Shown here piece after piece: positions 27,683 to 36,649 of a DNA stretch of 64,000 bases; the first letter of the stretch is position 1; each line of letters opens with the position of its first letter. This DNA comes from Aureimonas jatrophae (GTDB taxonomy: Bacteria > Pseudomonadota > Alphaproteobacteria > Rhizobiales > Rhizobiaceae), in assembly GCF_900104035.1 (NCBI RefSeq), contig NZ_FNIT01000006.1, positions 62,001 to 126,000 on the forward strand, written 5' to 3'. The notes beneath the pieces are model-generated. The model had not been told where the DNA came from, searched no databases, and worked only from the letters and a program-made list of their open reading frames with translations. The translations under genes were made by a program, and so were the position numbers.

Positions 27683-29467
27683 TTGACCGTTCCCCTCGAA
27701 GACTACGCTATGGTCGGCGACGGCGAGACCGTCGCCCTCGTTTCGAAGCACGGATCCGTGGACTGGCTCTGCCTGCCGCGGTTCGACTCGCCCGCCTGCT
27801 GCGCCGCATTGCTCGGTGACGGCCGCCACGGGTTCTGGAGTCTTGCCCCGGACGGCGAGGCGCTGGAAACCTGCCAAGGCTACCGTCCCGACACGATGGT
27901 CCTCGACACCGAGTTCCGGTGCGAGGGCGGCACGCTCGTCGTCACGGACTTCATGCCCGAGCGGGACGGTCGCCCGCTCCTGATCCGCATCGCCCGGGTC
28001 GTGAAGGGACGCGTCGAACTCGTCTCGCGCGCGGCCTTCCGCTTCGACTACGGCAACATGCCGCCCTGGATCGTACGGGAGGGCACGGGGCTGGCCATGC
28101 ATGTCGGTCCCGACAAGCTCGCTCTCCACACCGAAGCGCCGATGTCGGTCGAGAACGACGCCGTCGTTTCACGCATCACTCTTCTCGAGGGCGAAAGCTG
28201 TGCCTTCGTTCTCGTCTATGGACGGTCCAACGAGATCGTCGGCGACGGGATCGACGCCGAGGCCGCGCTGCGCGAGGCCGAGCGCGAGGGTCGCGACTGG
28301 ATCGCACGCCTCGCGACCGACGGCCTCGCCTATCCCGAGGCCGTGCGCCGTTCCCTGCTGACGCTGAAGACCCTCATCCACCGCCCGACGGGCGGTCTCG
28401 TCGCGGCGCCCACGACCTCGCTGCCCGAGCAGCCCGGCGGCACCATGAACTGGGACTACCGCTACTGCTGGCTGCGCGACGCCGCCTTCACGCTGGACGC
28501 GTTCGTCGAATGCGGTTTCGTCGACGAGGCCCGCGACTGGCGCGACTGGATCCTGCGCGCGGTCGCCGGCGCCCCGGAGAAGATGCAGATCATGTACCGG
28601 GTCGACGGGTCGCGCCGGCTCGACGAGGCGGAACTTCATTGGCTGCCGGGCTATCGGTTCGCCAAGCCCGTGCGCGTCGGCAATGCGGCCGCGGGACAGC
28701 TCCAGCTCGACGTCTGGGGTGAACTGATGTCCGCGCTCCACATCGCGGAGGGCGCCGGCATGGAGCGGACGACCCAGGGCCGGCATATGGAGCATGCCGT
28801 GGTGGACCATGTCGCCAGGGTCTGGACCCAGCCCGACCAGGGGCTGTGGGAAAGCCGAGGCGAGCCGCGCCACTACGTCTACTCCAAGGCCATGGCCTGG
28901 GTCGTGCTGGATCGTTTCCTGAACGGCCGAGGCGCGCAGGAACTGGCGGACGAGCGCCGCTCGGACCTGGACACCCTGCGTAAGCATATGCACGCCACGA
29001 TCTGCGCCGAAGGTTTCGACACGGGACTGAACAGCTTCACGTCCTTCTACGGTGGGGCACAGGTCGACGCCTCGCTGCTTCTTCTTCCCAAGATCGGCTT
29101 CCTGCCGATGAGCGACGCGCGCATGGCGGGCACGCTCCAGGCCATCGAGGCGCAACTTGTTGAGGACGGCTTCGTGCGGCGTCACCGCATGGAGGCCCTT
29201 GTCCCGGAGGGCGCGTTCCTGGCCTGTTCGTTCTGGCTGGCCGAGTGTCTCCTGGGCGTCGGGCGCCGCGCGGACGCGGTGAGGACGATCGAGGCGGTGA
29301 TCGGTGTCGCCGGCGGCACCGGGCTCCTGTCGGAGGAATACGACATGCGATCCCGTCGCCTGGCGGGCAACCATCCGCAGGCCCTCAGCCATCTCGCGCT
29401 GATCCAGGCCGTTCTTGCCCTCAAGCGGTTCGATGATGGCGAGCGAGGCGACGATGCCGATCTATGA
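27683..29467 (+). CDS. Glycoside hydrolase family 15 protein (glucoamylase/trehalase type)
   Basis: 594 residues. The N-terminal domain begins MVGDGETVALVSKHGSVDWLCLPRFDSPA, typical of bacterial GH15 proteins. The (alpha/alpha)6 barrel contains GGTMNWDYRYCWLRDAAFTL and RRHRMEALVPEGAFLACSFW. The start is a TTG at 27683 in the gap after the SDR; in-frame codons upstream lie inside the SDR gene. It probably hydrolyses alpha-glucosides such as trehalose or maltose; no signal peptide, so cytoplasmic. Its end overlaps the start of cyoA. Confidence 0.88.
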   Translation: MTVPLEDYAMVGDGETVALVSKHGSVDWLCLPRFDSPACCAALLGDGRHGFWSLAPDGEALETCQGYRPDTMVLDTEFRCEGGTLVVTDFMPERDGRPLLIRIARVVKGRVELVSRAAFRFDYGNMPPWIVREGTGLAMHVGPDKLALHTEAPMSVENDAVVSRITLLEGESCAFVLVYGRSNEIVGDGIDAEAALREAEREGRDWIARLATDGLAYPEAVRRSLLTLKTLIHRPTGGLVAAPTTSLPEQPGGTMNWDYRYCWLRDAAFTLDAFVECGFVDEARDWRDWILRAVAGAPEKMQIMYRVDGSRRLDEAELHWLPGYRFAKPVRVGNAAAGQLQLDVWGELMSALHIAEGAGMERTTQGRHMEHAVVDHVARVWTQPDQGLWESRGEPRHYVYSKAMAWVVLDRFLNGRGAQELADERRSDLDTLRKHMHATICAEGFDTGLNSFTSFYGGAQVDASLLLLPKIGFLPMSDARMAGTLQAIEAQLVEDGFVRRHRMEALVPEGAFLACSFWLAECLLGVGRRADAVRTIEAVIGVAGGTGLLSEEYDMRSRRLAGNHPQALSHLALIQAVLALKRFDDGERGDDADL

Positions 29468-30428
29468 AGGGATATGCCGCCGCATCGTCCGACGTTGGGG
29501 GAGGCGTCTTGCGGTCATGGCACCGCTTGTTCTCCTGGCGGGATGCGGTTCTGGGATCAGCTTCCTCGATCCGCACGGACCCGTCGCCGCGACGCAGCGC
29601 GACCTCTTCTTCGAGGTCACCGCCTGGATGATGGTCGTCGTCCTGCCGGCAATCCTTCTCGTCCCCTTCGTCGCCTGGCGCTTCCGGCGCACGGCCAAGA
29701 ACGCGGCCTACCATCCGAACTGGCGCTTTTCCTGGCCGCTGGAGATCCTTGTCTGGGGCGTGCCGGTGATCCTCGTCTGCATTCTGGCGACGCTGATCGT
29801 CGGCAAGGCCCGGTCGCTCGACCCCTATGCCGCGATCCCGTCCGACAAGGCGCCGCTCGAGGTCGAGGTCATCGGCCTCGACTACAAGTGGCTGTTCGTC
29901 TACCCCGAGCAGAACGTCGCGAGCGTCGGCGTCCTGGCGCTGCCCGTCGACCGCCCGGTGCGCTTCCGGCTGACAAGCGACACGGTCATGCAATCCTTCA
30001 TGATCCCGGCGCTCGGCAGCCAAATCTACGCCATGGCCGGCATGGTGACGGAACTCAACCTTCTGGCCGACCGGCCCGCGGTCCTCTTGGGACAGAACAC
30101 GCAGTTCAACGGCTTCGGCTTCCAGAACCAGAAGTTCGACGCCCTCGCCGTGCCGGAGGGGGACTTCGACCGCTGGATCGCGAGCGCGAAGGGCGTCGGG
30201 CGTCCGCTCGACGAGGGCGCCTACGCGATCGTCTCTCAGAAGGGCAAGCTGGCGGACCTGCGATCGCGGTTCGACTTCGACCCGGCCAAGGGCCTGATCT
30301 TCTCGAGCGTCGACCCGACCCTCTTCACGACCGTCGTCGCCCGATACCGGCCCGATGCCGCCCACCGGCACGAGAGCGACGAAGCCGCCAACCATTCGAA
30401 CGGGGGACACGCCCATGCCAACCACTGA
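29454..30428 (+). CDS. cyoA: Cytochrome bo-type quinol oxidase subunit II
   Basis: 324 residues from ATG 29454 (other in-frame ATGs at 29433-29436). Lipoprotein signal with lipobox LLAGC, two membrane helices, then a cupredoxin domain. It lacks the CuA ligands of cytochrome c oxidases and has the CyoA-type VMQSFMIPALGSQIYAMAGM, so the donor is quinol. The gene overlaps the end of the GH15 gene and is followed by cyoB with a 14-bp overlap. The His-rich tail (HRHESDEAANHSNGGHAHANH) is unusual for CyoA. Confidence 0.9.
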   Translation: MPIYEGICRRIVRRWGRRLAVMAPLVLLAGCGSGISFLDPHGPVAATQRDLFFEVTAWMMVVVLPAILLVPFVAWRFRRTAKNAAYHPNWRFSWPLEILVWGVPVILVCILATLIVGKARSLDPYAAIPSDKAPLEVEVIGLDYKWLFVYPEQNVASVGVLALPVDRPVRFRLTSDTVMQSFMIPALGSQIYAMAGMVTELNLLADRPAVLLGQNTQFNGFGFQNQKFDALAVPEGDFDRWIASAKGVGRPLDEGAYAIVSQKGKLADLRSRFDFDPAKGLIFSSVDPTLFTTVVARYRPDAAHRHESDEAANHSNGGHAHANH

Positions 30429-32481
30429 GGGCTGGTGGCCGCTCGTCTTGGGTCGGCTGTCCTACGACGCGCTACCCTTCTACAGCGGGATCGCGACGGC
30501 CGCCGCCTCGCTCGTGGTGGTGGGCGCGATCACGGTCGCGGCGCTTCTGACCTGGCTCGGCCGCTGGGGCTGGCTCTGGCGCGAATGGCTGACCAGCCTC
30601 GATCACAAGAAGATCGGCATCATGTACGTCGTGATCGCCATGGTGATGCTCTCGCGTGCCGTCATCGAGGGCTCGCTGATGCGCGCCCAGCAGGCGATCG
30701 CCTTCGACAATCCCGGGTACCTGGAGCCGGAGCACTTTGCCCAGCTCTTCTCCACGCATGGCTCGATCATGGTCTTCTTCATGGCCATGCCGTTCCTCAC
30801 CGGGATCATCAACTTCGCCCTGCCGATGCAGATCGGCGCGCGCGAGGTGTCGTTCCCGCTTCTGAACTCCATCTCGCTCTGGCTGACGGCCGGCGGTGCC
30901 GGGCTGATGATGGTCTCGCTCGTCATCGGCAAGTTCTCGACCGGCGGCTGGAGCGGTTACCCACCCTACACGGATGCGACCTACAATCCGGGCGTCGGTC
31001 CGGACTACTGGATCTTCGCGGTGACGCTGGGGTCGCTCGCCTCGACCATGACCGGCATCAACGTCGCGGTGACGATCTACAAGAAGCGGTGCGGCGGCAT
31101 GAACCCGTTCCGCATGCCCTTGTTCTGCTGGACGGCGCTGTGCACGTCCGTCCTGATGATCTTCGCCATGCCGCCGCTGACCGTGGCCACCGGCCTTCTC
31201 GCCCTCGACCGCTACCTCGGCGCCCACTTCTTCACGAACGACGGCGGTGGCAACATGATGAACTTCGCCAACCTGTTCTGGCTGTTCGGCCACCCGGAGG
31301 TCTACATCCTCATCCTGCCGGCCTTCGGCGTCTACTCGCAGGTGATCTCGAACTTCTCGTCCAAGATCCTCTACGGCTACGACTCGCTGATCATCGCGAC
31401 CATGTGCATCGCCGTCCTCTCGTTCACGGTCTGGGTGCACCACTTCTTCACGATGGGGCAGAGTGCGGATCTCAACGCGGTGTTCGGCGTCGCCACGATG
31501 ACGATCGGCATCCCGACGGGCGTGAAGATCTTCGACTGGATCCTGACCATGTCCTGGGGGCGCGTGCGCTTCACGGTGCCGATGCTCTACGCGCTGGCCT
31601 TCATGGTGCTGTTCACGATCGGCGGGCTGACGGGCATCCTCCTCGCCAATCCGGCTATCGACTTCCAGGTCCACAACTCCGTGTTCCTGGTGGCCCACTT
31701 CCACAACATGCTGATCCCCGGCCTCCTCTACGGGATGATCGCGGCCTACACCTACTGGTTCCCCAAGGCCTTCGGCTTCCGCCTGGACGAATGGTGGGGT
31801 CGCGTTGCCTTCGGTTGCTGGGTCACGGGCTTCTGCCTCGCCTTCCTGCCGCTCTACCCTCTCGGCCTCATGGGGATGCCACGGCGCACGCAGGAGTTCT
31901 TCGAGCCGGCCTATCTGCCGTTCACGATCGTCGCCGGCATCGGCGCCCTGTTTCTTCTGGCCGCCCTGGCGAGCCTCGTCGTTCAGCTCGTCGTCTCGAT
32001 TCGTCGGCGCGCGTCGCTCGCCGTTCCCGGTGGCGATCCCTGGAACGGGCGCACGCTCGAATGGGGCATCCCGTGTCCGGCACCTGAATACAACTTCGCG
32101 GTCCTGCCGATCGTCGATGCCCGCGATGCCTTCCACGCAGCCAAGGAGAACGGCACCGCCTATCCTACGCATCGCTTCTACTCAGACATCGAGGTGCCGA
32201 AGAACTCCATGACCGGCGTCGTCTTCGGTATCTCGCTGGCCGCGGCCGCCTTCGGACTCGTCTGGTACATCTGGTGGCTGGCCGCCCTCGGTGTCCTAAC
32301 GGCCGTGGGTGCGGTCGTCGCACGGTCCTTCGTGCTCGACACGATGCGCATCATTCCCGCCGAGGAGGTCCGGCATCAGGACCAGGCATGGTTGGCTCTC
32401 GTGCGCACGCTTCCCTGCACCGACCGTGCTGCCGAGACGATGCCCGAGAACCAGGGCTTGGCGGAGGCGGCTGCGGCATGA
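30415..32481 (+). CDS. cyoB: Cytochrome bo-type quinol oxidase subunit I
   Basis: 688 residues, haem-copper oxidase subunit I. CuB and haem ligands are visible: LFGHPEVYILILPAFG (with the His-Tyr cross-link pair), WVHHFFTMG and VAHFHNMLIPG. The length with extra helices fits CyoB rather than CtaD. It couples quinol oxidation and O2 reduction to proton pumping at the inner membrane. Start ATG 30415 overlaps cyoA; the stop overlaps cyoC. Confidence 0.95.
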   Translation: MPTTEGWWPLVLGRLSYDALPFYSGIATAAASLVVVGAITVAALLTWLGRWGWLWREWLTSLDHKKIGIMYVVIAMVMLSRAVIEGSLMRAQQAIAFDNPGYLEPEHFAQLFSTHGSIMVFFMAMPFLTGIINFALPMQIGAREVSFPLLNSISLWLTAGGAGLMMVSLVIGKFSTGGWSGYPPYTDATYNPGVGPDYWIFAVTLGSLASTMTGINVAVTIYKKRCGGMNPFRMPLFCWTALCTSVLMIFAMPPLTVATGLLALDRYLGAHFFTNDGGGNMMNFANLFWLFGHPEVYILILPAFGVYSQVISNFSSKILYGYDSLIIATMCIAVLSFTVWVHHFFTMGQSADLNAVFGVATMTIGIPTGVKIFDWILTMSWGRVRFTVPMLYALAFMVLFTIGGLTGILLANPAIDFQVHNSVFLVAHFHNMLIPGLLYGMIAAYTYWFPKAFGFRLDEWWGRVAFGCWVTGFCLAFLPLYPLGLMGMPRRTQEFFEPAYLPFTIVAGIGALFLLAALASLVVQLVVSIRRRASLAVPGGDPWNGRTLEWGIPCPAPEYNFAVLPIVDARDAFHAAKENGTAYPTHRFYSDIEVPKNSMTGVVFGISLAAAAFGLVWYIWWLAALGVLTAVGAVVARSFVLDTMRIIPAEEVRHQDQAWLALVRTLPCTDRAAETMPENQGLAEAAAA

Positions 32482-33104
32482 GTTCCGTGACCCAGCACCG
32501 CCATCCTGGCATCAACCTCGGGCACACCGATCCGGAAACCCATCGCCAGGCCGAGGAGACCCTCTTCGGCTTCTGGGTCTTCCTGATGAGCGATCTCGTC
32601 CTGTTCGCTCTCCTGTTCGCCACCTATGCCTCGATGATCGGGGCGACCGATGGCGGTCCCGGGCCGCGGGACGTGTTCGAGCTGTCATCGGCCGCGCTGG
32701 AGACCGGGGTCCTGCTCCTGTCGAGCCTCACCATGGGCATGGCGTCCATCGCCATGAAGTACGAAGAGCCCCCGCATCGGCTTTACGGATGGCTGGCCGC
32801 CACGCTCGTCCTCGGTCTTGTGTTCCTCGGCCTGGAGGCACGCGACTTCGTCAAGATGGCCTCGGAAGGGGCCACGCTCCAGCGTAGCGGCTGGTTGTCG
32901 AGCTTCTGCGCGCTCGTGTCGACGCACGGACTCCACGTCACGGCGGGATGCGTCTGGCTCGTCCTGTCGATCATCCAGCTCGCGGTGTTCGGGCTGCGAT
33001 CCGAGGTCAAGCTGCGCATCATGCGCCTGGCACTGTTCTGGCATCTTCTGGACGTCGTCTGGATCTTCATCTTCTCGGTCGTCTACCTCGGAGGGCTGGC
33101 ATGA
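32478..33104 (+). CDS. cyoC: Cytochrome bo-type quinol oxidase subunit III
   Basis: 208 residues with five membrane helices. Subunit III signatures include FGFWVFLMSDLVLFALLFATY near the N-terminus and STHGLHVTAGCVWL, then LFWHLLDVVWIFIFSVVYL at the end. The ATG at 32478 overlaps the cyoB stop, and its own stop overlaps cyoD. Subunit III stabilises the proton-pumping core (family knowledge). Confidence 0.94.
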   Translation: MSSVTQHRHPGINLGHTDPETHRQAEETLFGFWVFLMSDLVLFALLFATYASMIGATDGGPGPRDVFELSSAALETGVLLLSSLTMGMASIAMKYEEPPHRLYGWLAATLVLGLVFLGLEARDFVKMASEGATLQRSGWLSSFCALVSTHGLHVTAGCVWLVLSIIQLAVFGLRSEVKLRIMRLALFWHLLDVVWIFIFSVVYLGGLA

Positions 33105-33418
33105 GCGTCGACGTCGACGAGCACGAGAAGCGGCGCGAGTTGAGATCCTACATCGTCGGGTTCGCCATGGCGGTCGGTCTGACCGCCATCGCGTTCCTAG
33201 TCGTGGTGGCCGGAATGGCGTCGCCGACGGCCTATGCGGTGATCGGCGTCGCCGCGCTCGCGCAGGTCGTCGTCCACTTCCGGTTCTTCCTCCATATCAG
33301 TTGGCAGCGCTCGACCCGCGACGACCTCCAACTCATCCTCTTCACGACCCTGATCATCACGTTGATGGCGGGAGGAACGATCTGGATCCTCGCGAACCTC
33401 CATCACCGGATGATGTAG
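33101..33418 (+). CDS. cyoD: Cytochrome bo-type quinol oxidase subunit IV
   Basis: 105 residues with three membrane helices and the CyoD pattern YIVGFAMAVGLTAIAF and VVHFRFFLHI. It overlaps cyoC and ends the cyoABCD operon. No cyoE (haem O synthase) follows, so haem O must come from a gene elsewhere, or the complex uses another haem. Confidence 0.92.
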   Translation: MSVDVDEHEKRRELRSYIVGFAMAVGLTAIAFLVVVAGMASPTAYAVIGVAALAQVVVHFRFFLHISWQRSTRDDLQLILFTTLIITLMAGGTIWILANLHHRMM

Positions 33419-33690
33419 CGTAAAGGAGAGCGGGTGCGCTGGAAGCGGAAGCGGTGCCCGTCCGGATCGACTTCCGAACGGTTTCCGGTCCCACGTCTGC
33501 CCCCTGGCGTTACCCGATGGCTCCTGGTGCGCCCGCGCGGCAGGTCTTGGAAGAGAAACGTCGCCCAGTCGCCCATCCAGACCAGCCCCTCGATCCAGCG
33601 AAAGCCCGTCGCCAGCACCTCCACCGGCGCGTTCGAGAGCGTCAGCTGGTCGAATTCGGGCTCCACCGTTTCGAAACGGAAGTCCGCCAT
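33403..33690 (-). pseudogene. SMP-30/gluconolactonase N-terminal remnant
   Basis: From ATG 33690 the protein begins MADFRFETVEPEFDQLTLSN, then ATGFRWIEGLVWMGDWATFL, which is the start of an SMP-30/gluconolactonase/LRE-like protein of about 300 residues. After LFQDLPRGRTRS the similarity is lost, consistent with a frameshift or junction. The frame stops inside the end of cyoD. A truncated, non-functional remnant is most likely, with cyoD's 3' end as the break. Confidence 0.6.
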
Positions 33691-33719
33691 CGCCAGACCC
33701 GCGTCGGGCACGCCGGGGT

Positions 33720-34169
33720 TCAGCGGAAGCGGCACGGCGTCGTCTGGTCGCGCTTGGAATCGAACTGAACCACCATGAGGACGGCCGGCTCGTCGCCCGC
33801 CGTGCCCGACATGTGGCCCTTGCGACCGTCCTTCTCTCGCGTGCCCTGGTCCTCGCCGAACGAAATCTCGCCCGGCCCCATCTCGACGCGCGTGCCGTCC
33901 ATGGATTCCACCCACCAGCGGCCGGAGAGCGGGATGATCCATTGCGGCGCGGGGTTCTCGTGCCAGGCGCCCTCCCAGCCCACCGGCTGCACCGTCACCA
34001 TCACGGTCATGCCGTCGTGGTGCTTCTCCCCTTGCCATTGCGGGGCGGCGGGCGGCTGCATGCTTTTCAGCTCGAACTGCGTCATCTCGCACCGGCGCTG
34101 CCGGCTGACGCCGTCCGAGTCGGCGTAGAGGTGCCAGTAGGGCACGCGGGGCGGGGTGTCGTCGCTCAT
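33720..34169 (-). CDS. Cupin-fold protein
   Basis: 149 residues; the middle (QWIIPLSGRWWVESMDGTRVEMGPGEISFGEDQ) is a single-domain cupin barrel, with HENPAPQW before it. Metal ligands are not obvious as the classical HxH. Function unknown; such proteins bind small ligands or modify sugars. The start overlaps the DoxX stop (34166-34169), so it is co-translated downstream of DoxX. Confidence 0.7.
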   Translation of the reverse strand: MSDDTPPRVPYWHLYADSDGVSRQRRCEMTQFELKSMQPPAAPQWQGEKHHDGMTVMVTVQPVGWEGAWHENPAPQWIIPLSGRWWVESMDGTRVEMGPGEISFGEDQGTREKDGRKGHMSGTAGDEPAVLMVVQFDSKRDQTTPCRFR

Positions 34170-34639
34170 GGCTGCGTCTCGGTGAGGCTGTAGGGATGGG
34201 TCGAGCCGAACGGGTCGGCGAAGAAGCGGTCGACGCTTCCCGCCGTCGGCCCGAAGGTCACGAGCAGGAAGCCGCCAGCGACGGCGAAGTTCTTGAGGAA
34301 GTCCCACAAGGTCTCGCGCCCCGTCGACGGGCCGCGAAGCCGGAAGTCCGGCGCGCGCCAGAACTGCTTGAACAGGACGGCCGTCACCGCGCAGTAGCCG
34401 GACAGGATGAAGGCGGCGAGCCGGTCGGCGACGCCGGTCAGGACCCCGAGCGACATCACCACCTCGACAAAGAGACCGGTGAGGATCAGCGCCTTCGCAA
34501 CCCCATGGCTGCTCGTGGCCTGCCCGGCCTGCTTCGTCGCATCCGCGAAGTTCAGCACCTTGTCGAGCGCGCTGAACGGCAGGAACAGGAGAACCAGCGA
34601 CAAGCGCGTCAGGAAGGCGACGAGGATCTCGAACGTCAT
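34166..34639 (-). CDS. DoxX family membrane protein
   Basis: 157 residues from ATG 34639 with four membrane helices; LLFLPFSALDKVLNF and GLFVEVVMSLGVLTGVADRLAAF fit the DoxX/DoxD-like family (quinone- or thiosulfate-linked membrane proteins in some organisms, mostly uncharacterised). In-frame codons upstream lie in an Arg-rich stretch and are not used. It pairs with the cupin gene. Confidence 0.75.
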   Translation of the reverse strand: MTFEILVAFLTRLSLVLLFLPFSALDKVLNFADATKQAGQATSSHGVAKALILTGLFVEVVMSLGVLTGVADRLAAFILSGYCAVTAVLFKQFWRAPDFRLRGPSTGRETLWDFLKNFAVAGGFLLVTFGPTAGSVDRFFADPFGSTHPYSLTETQP

Positions 34640-34793
34640 GGTGGCAGGCGGTCCTGGCTGCGGTTTGCGGGTTCCGAGGGTTCGAGACGGCATGCCGATC
34701 CGTCGGGTTCCCGTCCTTCGACGACGAAGATGGAGGAACGATCCGCGGCGCCTAGTCTTTAGCCGCAACTCGAAGCCGGCAGGAGCACAGGAT

Positions 34794-36374
34794 ATGACCG
34801 AGGACCGCTACGACGTCGTGATCGTCGGCTCGGGGCCGGGAGGGGGCACCATGGCCTGGCGCCTGGCGCAGACCGGCAAGCGCGTCCTCCTTGTCGAGCG
34901 CGGCGACTACCTGAAGCGCGAGCGCGAGAACTGGAGCACCGAGGAGGTCTTCGCCAAAGGCCGCTACCAGGTCGATGAGACCTGGGTCTTGTCGAACGGC
35001 GACCGGTTCAAGCCGGGCCTCCACTACTTCGTCGGCGGCAATTCCAAGGTCTACGGTGCGGTCCTGTTCCGGTTGCGCACCGAGGACTTCGACGACGTGC
35101 GCCATCCCGATGGCATCGCCCCGGAATGGCCGATCAAGTACGACGAGTTCGAACCCTACTATCAGGCGGCCGAGGAACTCTTCGAGGTGCGCGGCGCACG
35201 CGGCGAAGACCCCACGGAACCGCCGGCGCGCAAAGGCTACAAGCACGAGGCGATCCGGCACGAGCCGCGCATCCAGCAGCTCTCCGACGACTGGGCGCGC
35301 GAAGGGCTCCATCCCTTCCACCTGCCGATGGGCGCGCTCCTCGACCAGGACGAGACGGGCGCCGCGACCCCGCACTCGCCGCTTCTGCGCTGCGATCCGT
35401 TCGACGGCTACCCCAGCCTCACCAACGGCAAGTCGGACAGCCAGGTCATCTGCGTCGATCCGGCGCTTCGCGACCACCCGAACCTGACGCTTCTGAAGAA
35501 CGCCTATGTCGAGCGCCTCGTGACCAACGAGGCGGGCACGAGCGTCGTCGGCGTCGAAACCGTCATCGAAGGTCGGACGCATACGATCCGGGGCGACATC
35601 GTGGTTGTCGCCTGCGGTTCGCTCTCCTCGGCCCTCTTGTTTCTACGCTCCGGCAACGACCGGCATCCGGACGGACTCGCCAACGGCTCGGGCCAGGTCG
35701 GGCGCAACTACATGCGCCACAACAACGCGACCGTGCTCGCCATCTCGAAGGACCCGAACCCGACCGAGTTCCAGAAGACGCTCGGCCTCAACGACTTCTA
35801 CCACGGGCATGCGAAGTCGCCGCGGAACCCGTTCGAGTATCCGCTCGGCCATATCCAGATGGTGGGCAAGTCCGACGGCACGCAGATCGAGGCGGAAGGG
35901 CTGCCGGGCTTCCTCCAGTGGCTGCCCGAGAAGCCGTTCGACTGGATCGCGCGGCACTCGATCGACTTCTGGGTGACCTCCGAGGACCTGCCCAAGCCGG
36001 AGAACCGCATCTTCTACCGCAACGGGCAGGTGCATCTCGATCTGACGCAGACCAACATGGAAGGTCATCACGCACTTCGGGAGATGCTGAGAACCATCTG
36101 CAGCAAGGGCGGAATCCATCCGCACCTAATGGACCGCAAGCTCTACCTCGGGAAGGACACGCCGATCAGCGGCACGGCTCACCAGGCCGGCACGCTGCGC
36201 TTCGGGCCGGACCCGGCACGCGACGTCCTCGACCTCGACTGCCGCGCGCATGGGATCGACAACCTCTACGTCACGGACGCGAGCTTCTTTCCCTCGATCG
36301 GCGCCGTGAACCCGACGCTCACCATCATCGCCAACGCCCTGCGCGTGGCGGACCGGATCGTCGAGCGCCTGTGA
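34794..36374 (+). CDS. GMC-family FAD-dependent oxidoreductase
   Basis: 526 residues. The N-terminal FAD motif is VVIVGSGPGGGTMAWRLAQ, and the C-terminal GMC_oxred_C part has ISGTAHQAGTLRFGPDP with the active-site His, then NLYVTDASFFPSIGAVNPTLTI. AGGAG lies eight bases before ATG 34794. GMC enzymes oxidise alcohols or sugars; the natural substrate is not clear. It is divergent from the DoxX/cupin pair. Confidence 0.9.
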   Translation: MTEDRYDVVIVGSGPGGGTMAWRLAQTGKRVLLVERGDYLKRERENWSTEEVFAKGRYQVDETWVLSNGDRFKPGLHYFVGGNSKVYGAVLFRLRTEDFDDVRHPDGIAPEWPIKYDEFEPYYQAAEELFEVRGARGEDPTEPPARKGYKHEAIRHEPRIQQLSDDWAREGLHPFHLPMGALLDQDETGAATPHSPLLRCDPFDGYPSLTNGKSDSQVICVDPALRDHPNLTLLKNAYVERLVTNEAGTSVVGVETVIEGRTHTIRGDIVVVACGSLSSALLFLRSGNDRHPDGLANGSGQVGRNYMRHNNATVLAISKDPNPTEFQKTLGLNDFYHGHAKSPRNPFEYPLGHIQMVGKSDGTQIEAEGLPGFLQWLPEKPFDWIARHSIDFWVTSEDLPKPENRIFYRNGQVHLDLTQTNMEGHHALREMLRTICSKGGIHPHLMDRKLYLGKDTPISGTAHQAGTLRFGPDPARDVLDLDCRAHGIDNLYVTDASFFPSIGAVNPTLTIIANALRVADRIVERL

Positions 36375-36441
36375 TCGCAGGAACCTGTTGAGTGCGAACT
36401 ACGGTTAGGTTTGCTGCATTTGAATGTCCGCTTGTGGGTTA

Positions 36442-36483
36442 GGGGCTGTCATCGCTTGAACGTCTTGGCCGACGACAGACCCC
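36442..36483. repeat. 42-bp remnant of an IS5/IS427-type element
   Basis: GGGGCTGTCATCGCTTGA at the left and CGACGACAGACCCC at the right are inverted to each other. They match the two ends of the IS5-like element at 55640-56536 (right end AGGGTCTGTCATCGCTTGA, left end AGGGTCGTGTCGTCG). Only the ends remain, with no transposase. Confidence 0.4.
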
Positions 36484-36649
36484 TTGAGACTGGACGACAG
36501 GTTTTGCGACTCGGTCGCGGCTACATGCCCTCTCGAAACCGCGTCCTAGTCCGGTCGGATCCGGTTCGCCAAGGATTCGACATTCCGCGCAGATGGGTGC
36601 AGCCGAGCCGCGACAGCCGTCCGTGCTCTCCGATGGCCGAAGTCCGAGG

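Noticed and set aside
29454-32481. aa3-type cytochrome c oxidase
   Set aside because: Subunit II lacks CuA ligands and has the CyoA-type C-terminal sequence; subunit I has CyoB length, and the CyoCD order follows.
33403-34092. Longer minus-strand frame extending the SMP-30 remnant upstream
   Set aside because: Residues before the ATG at 33690 are the shadow of the cupin gene; only the part from 33690 resembles a protein.
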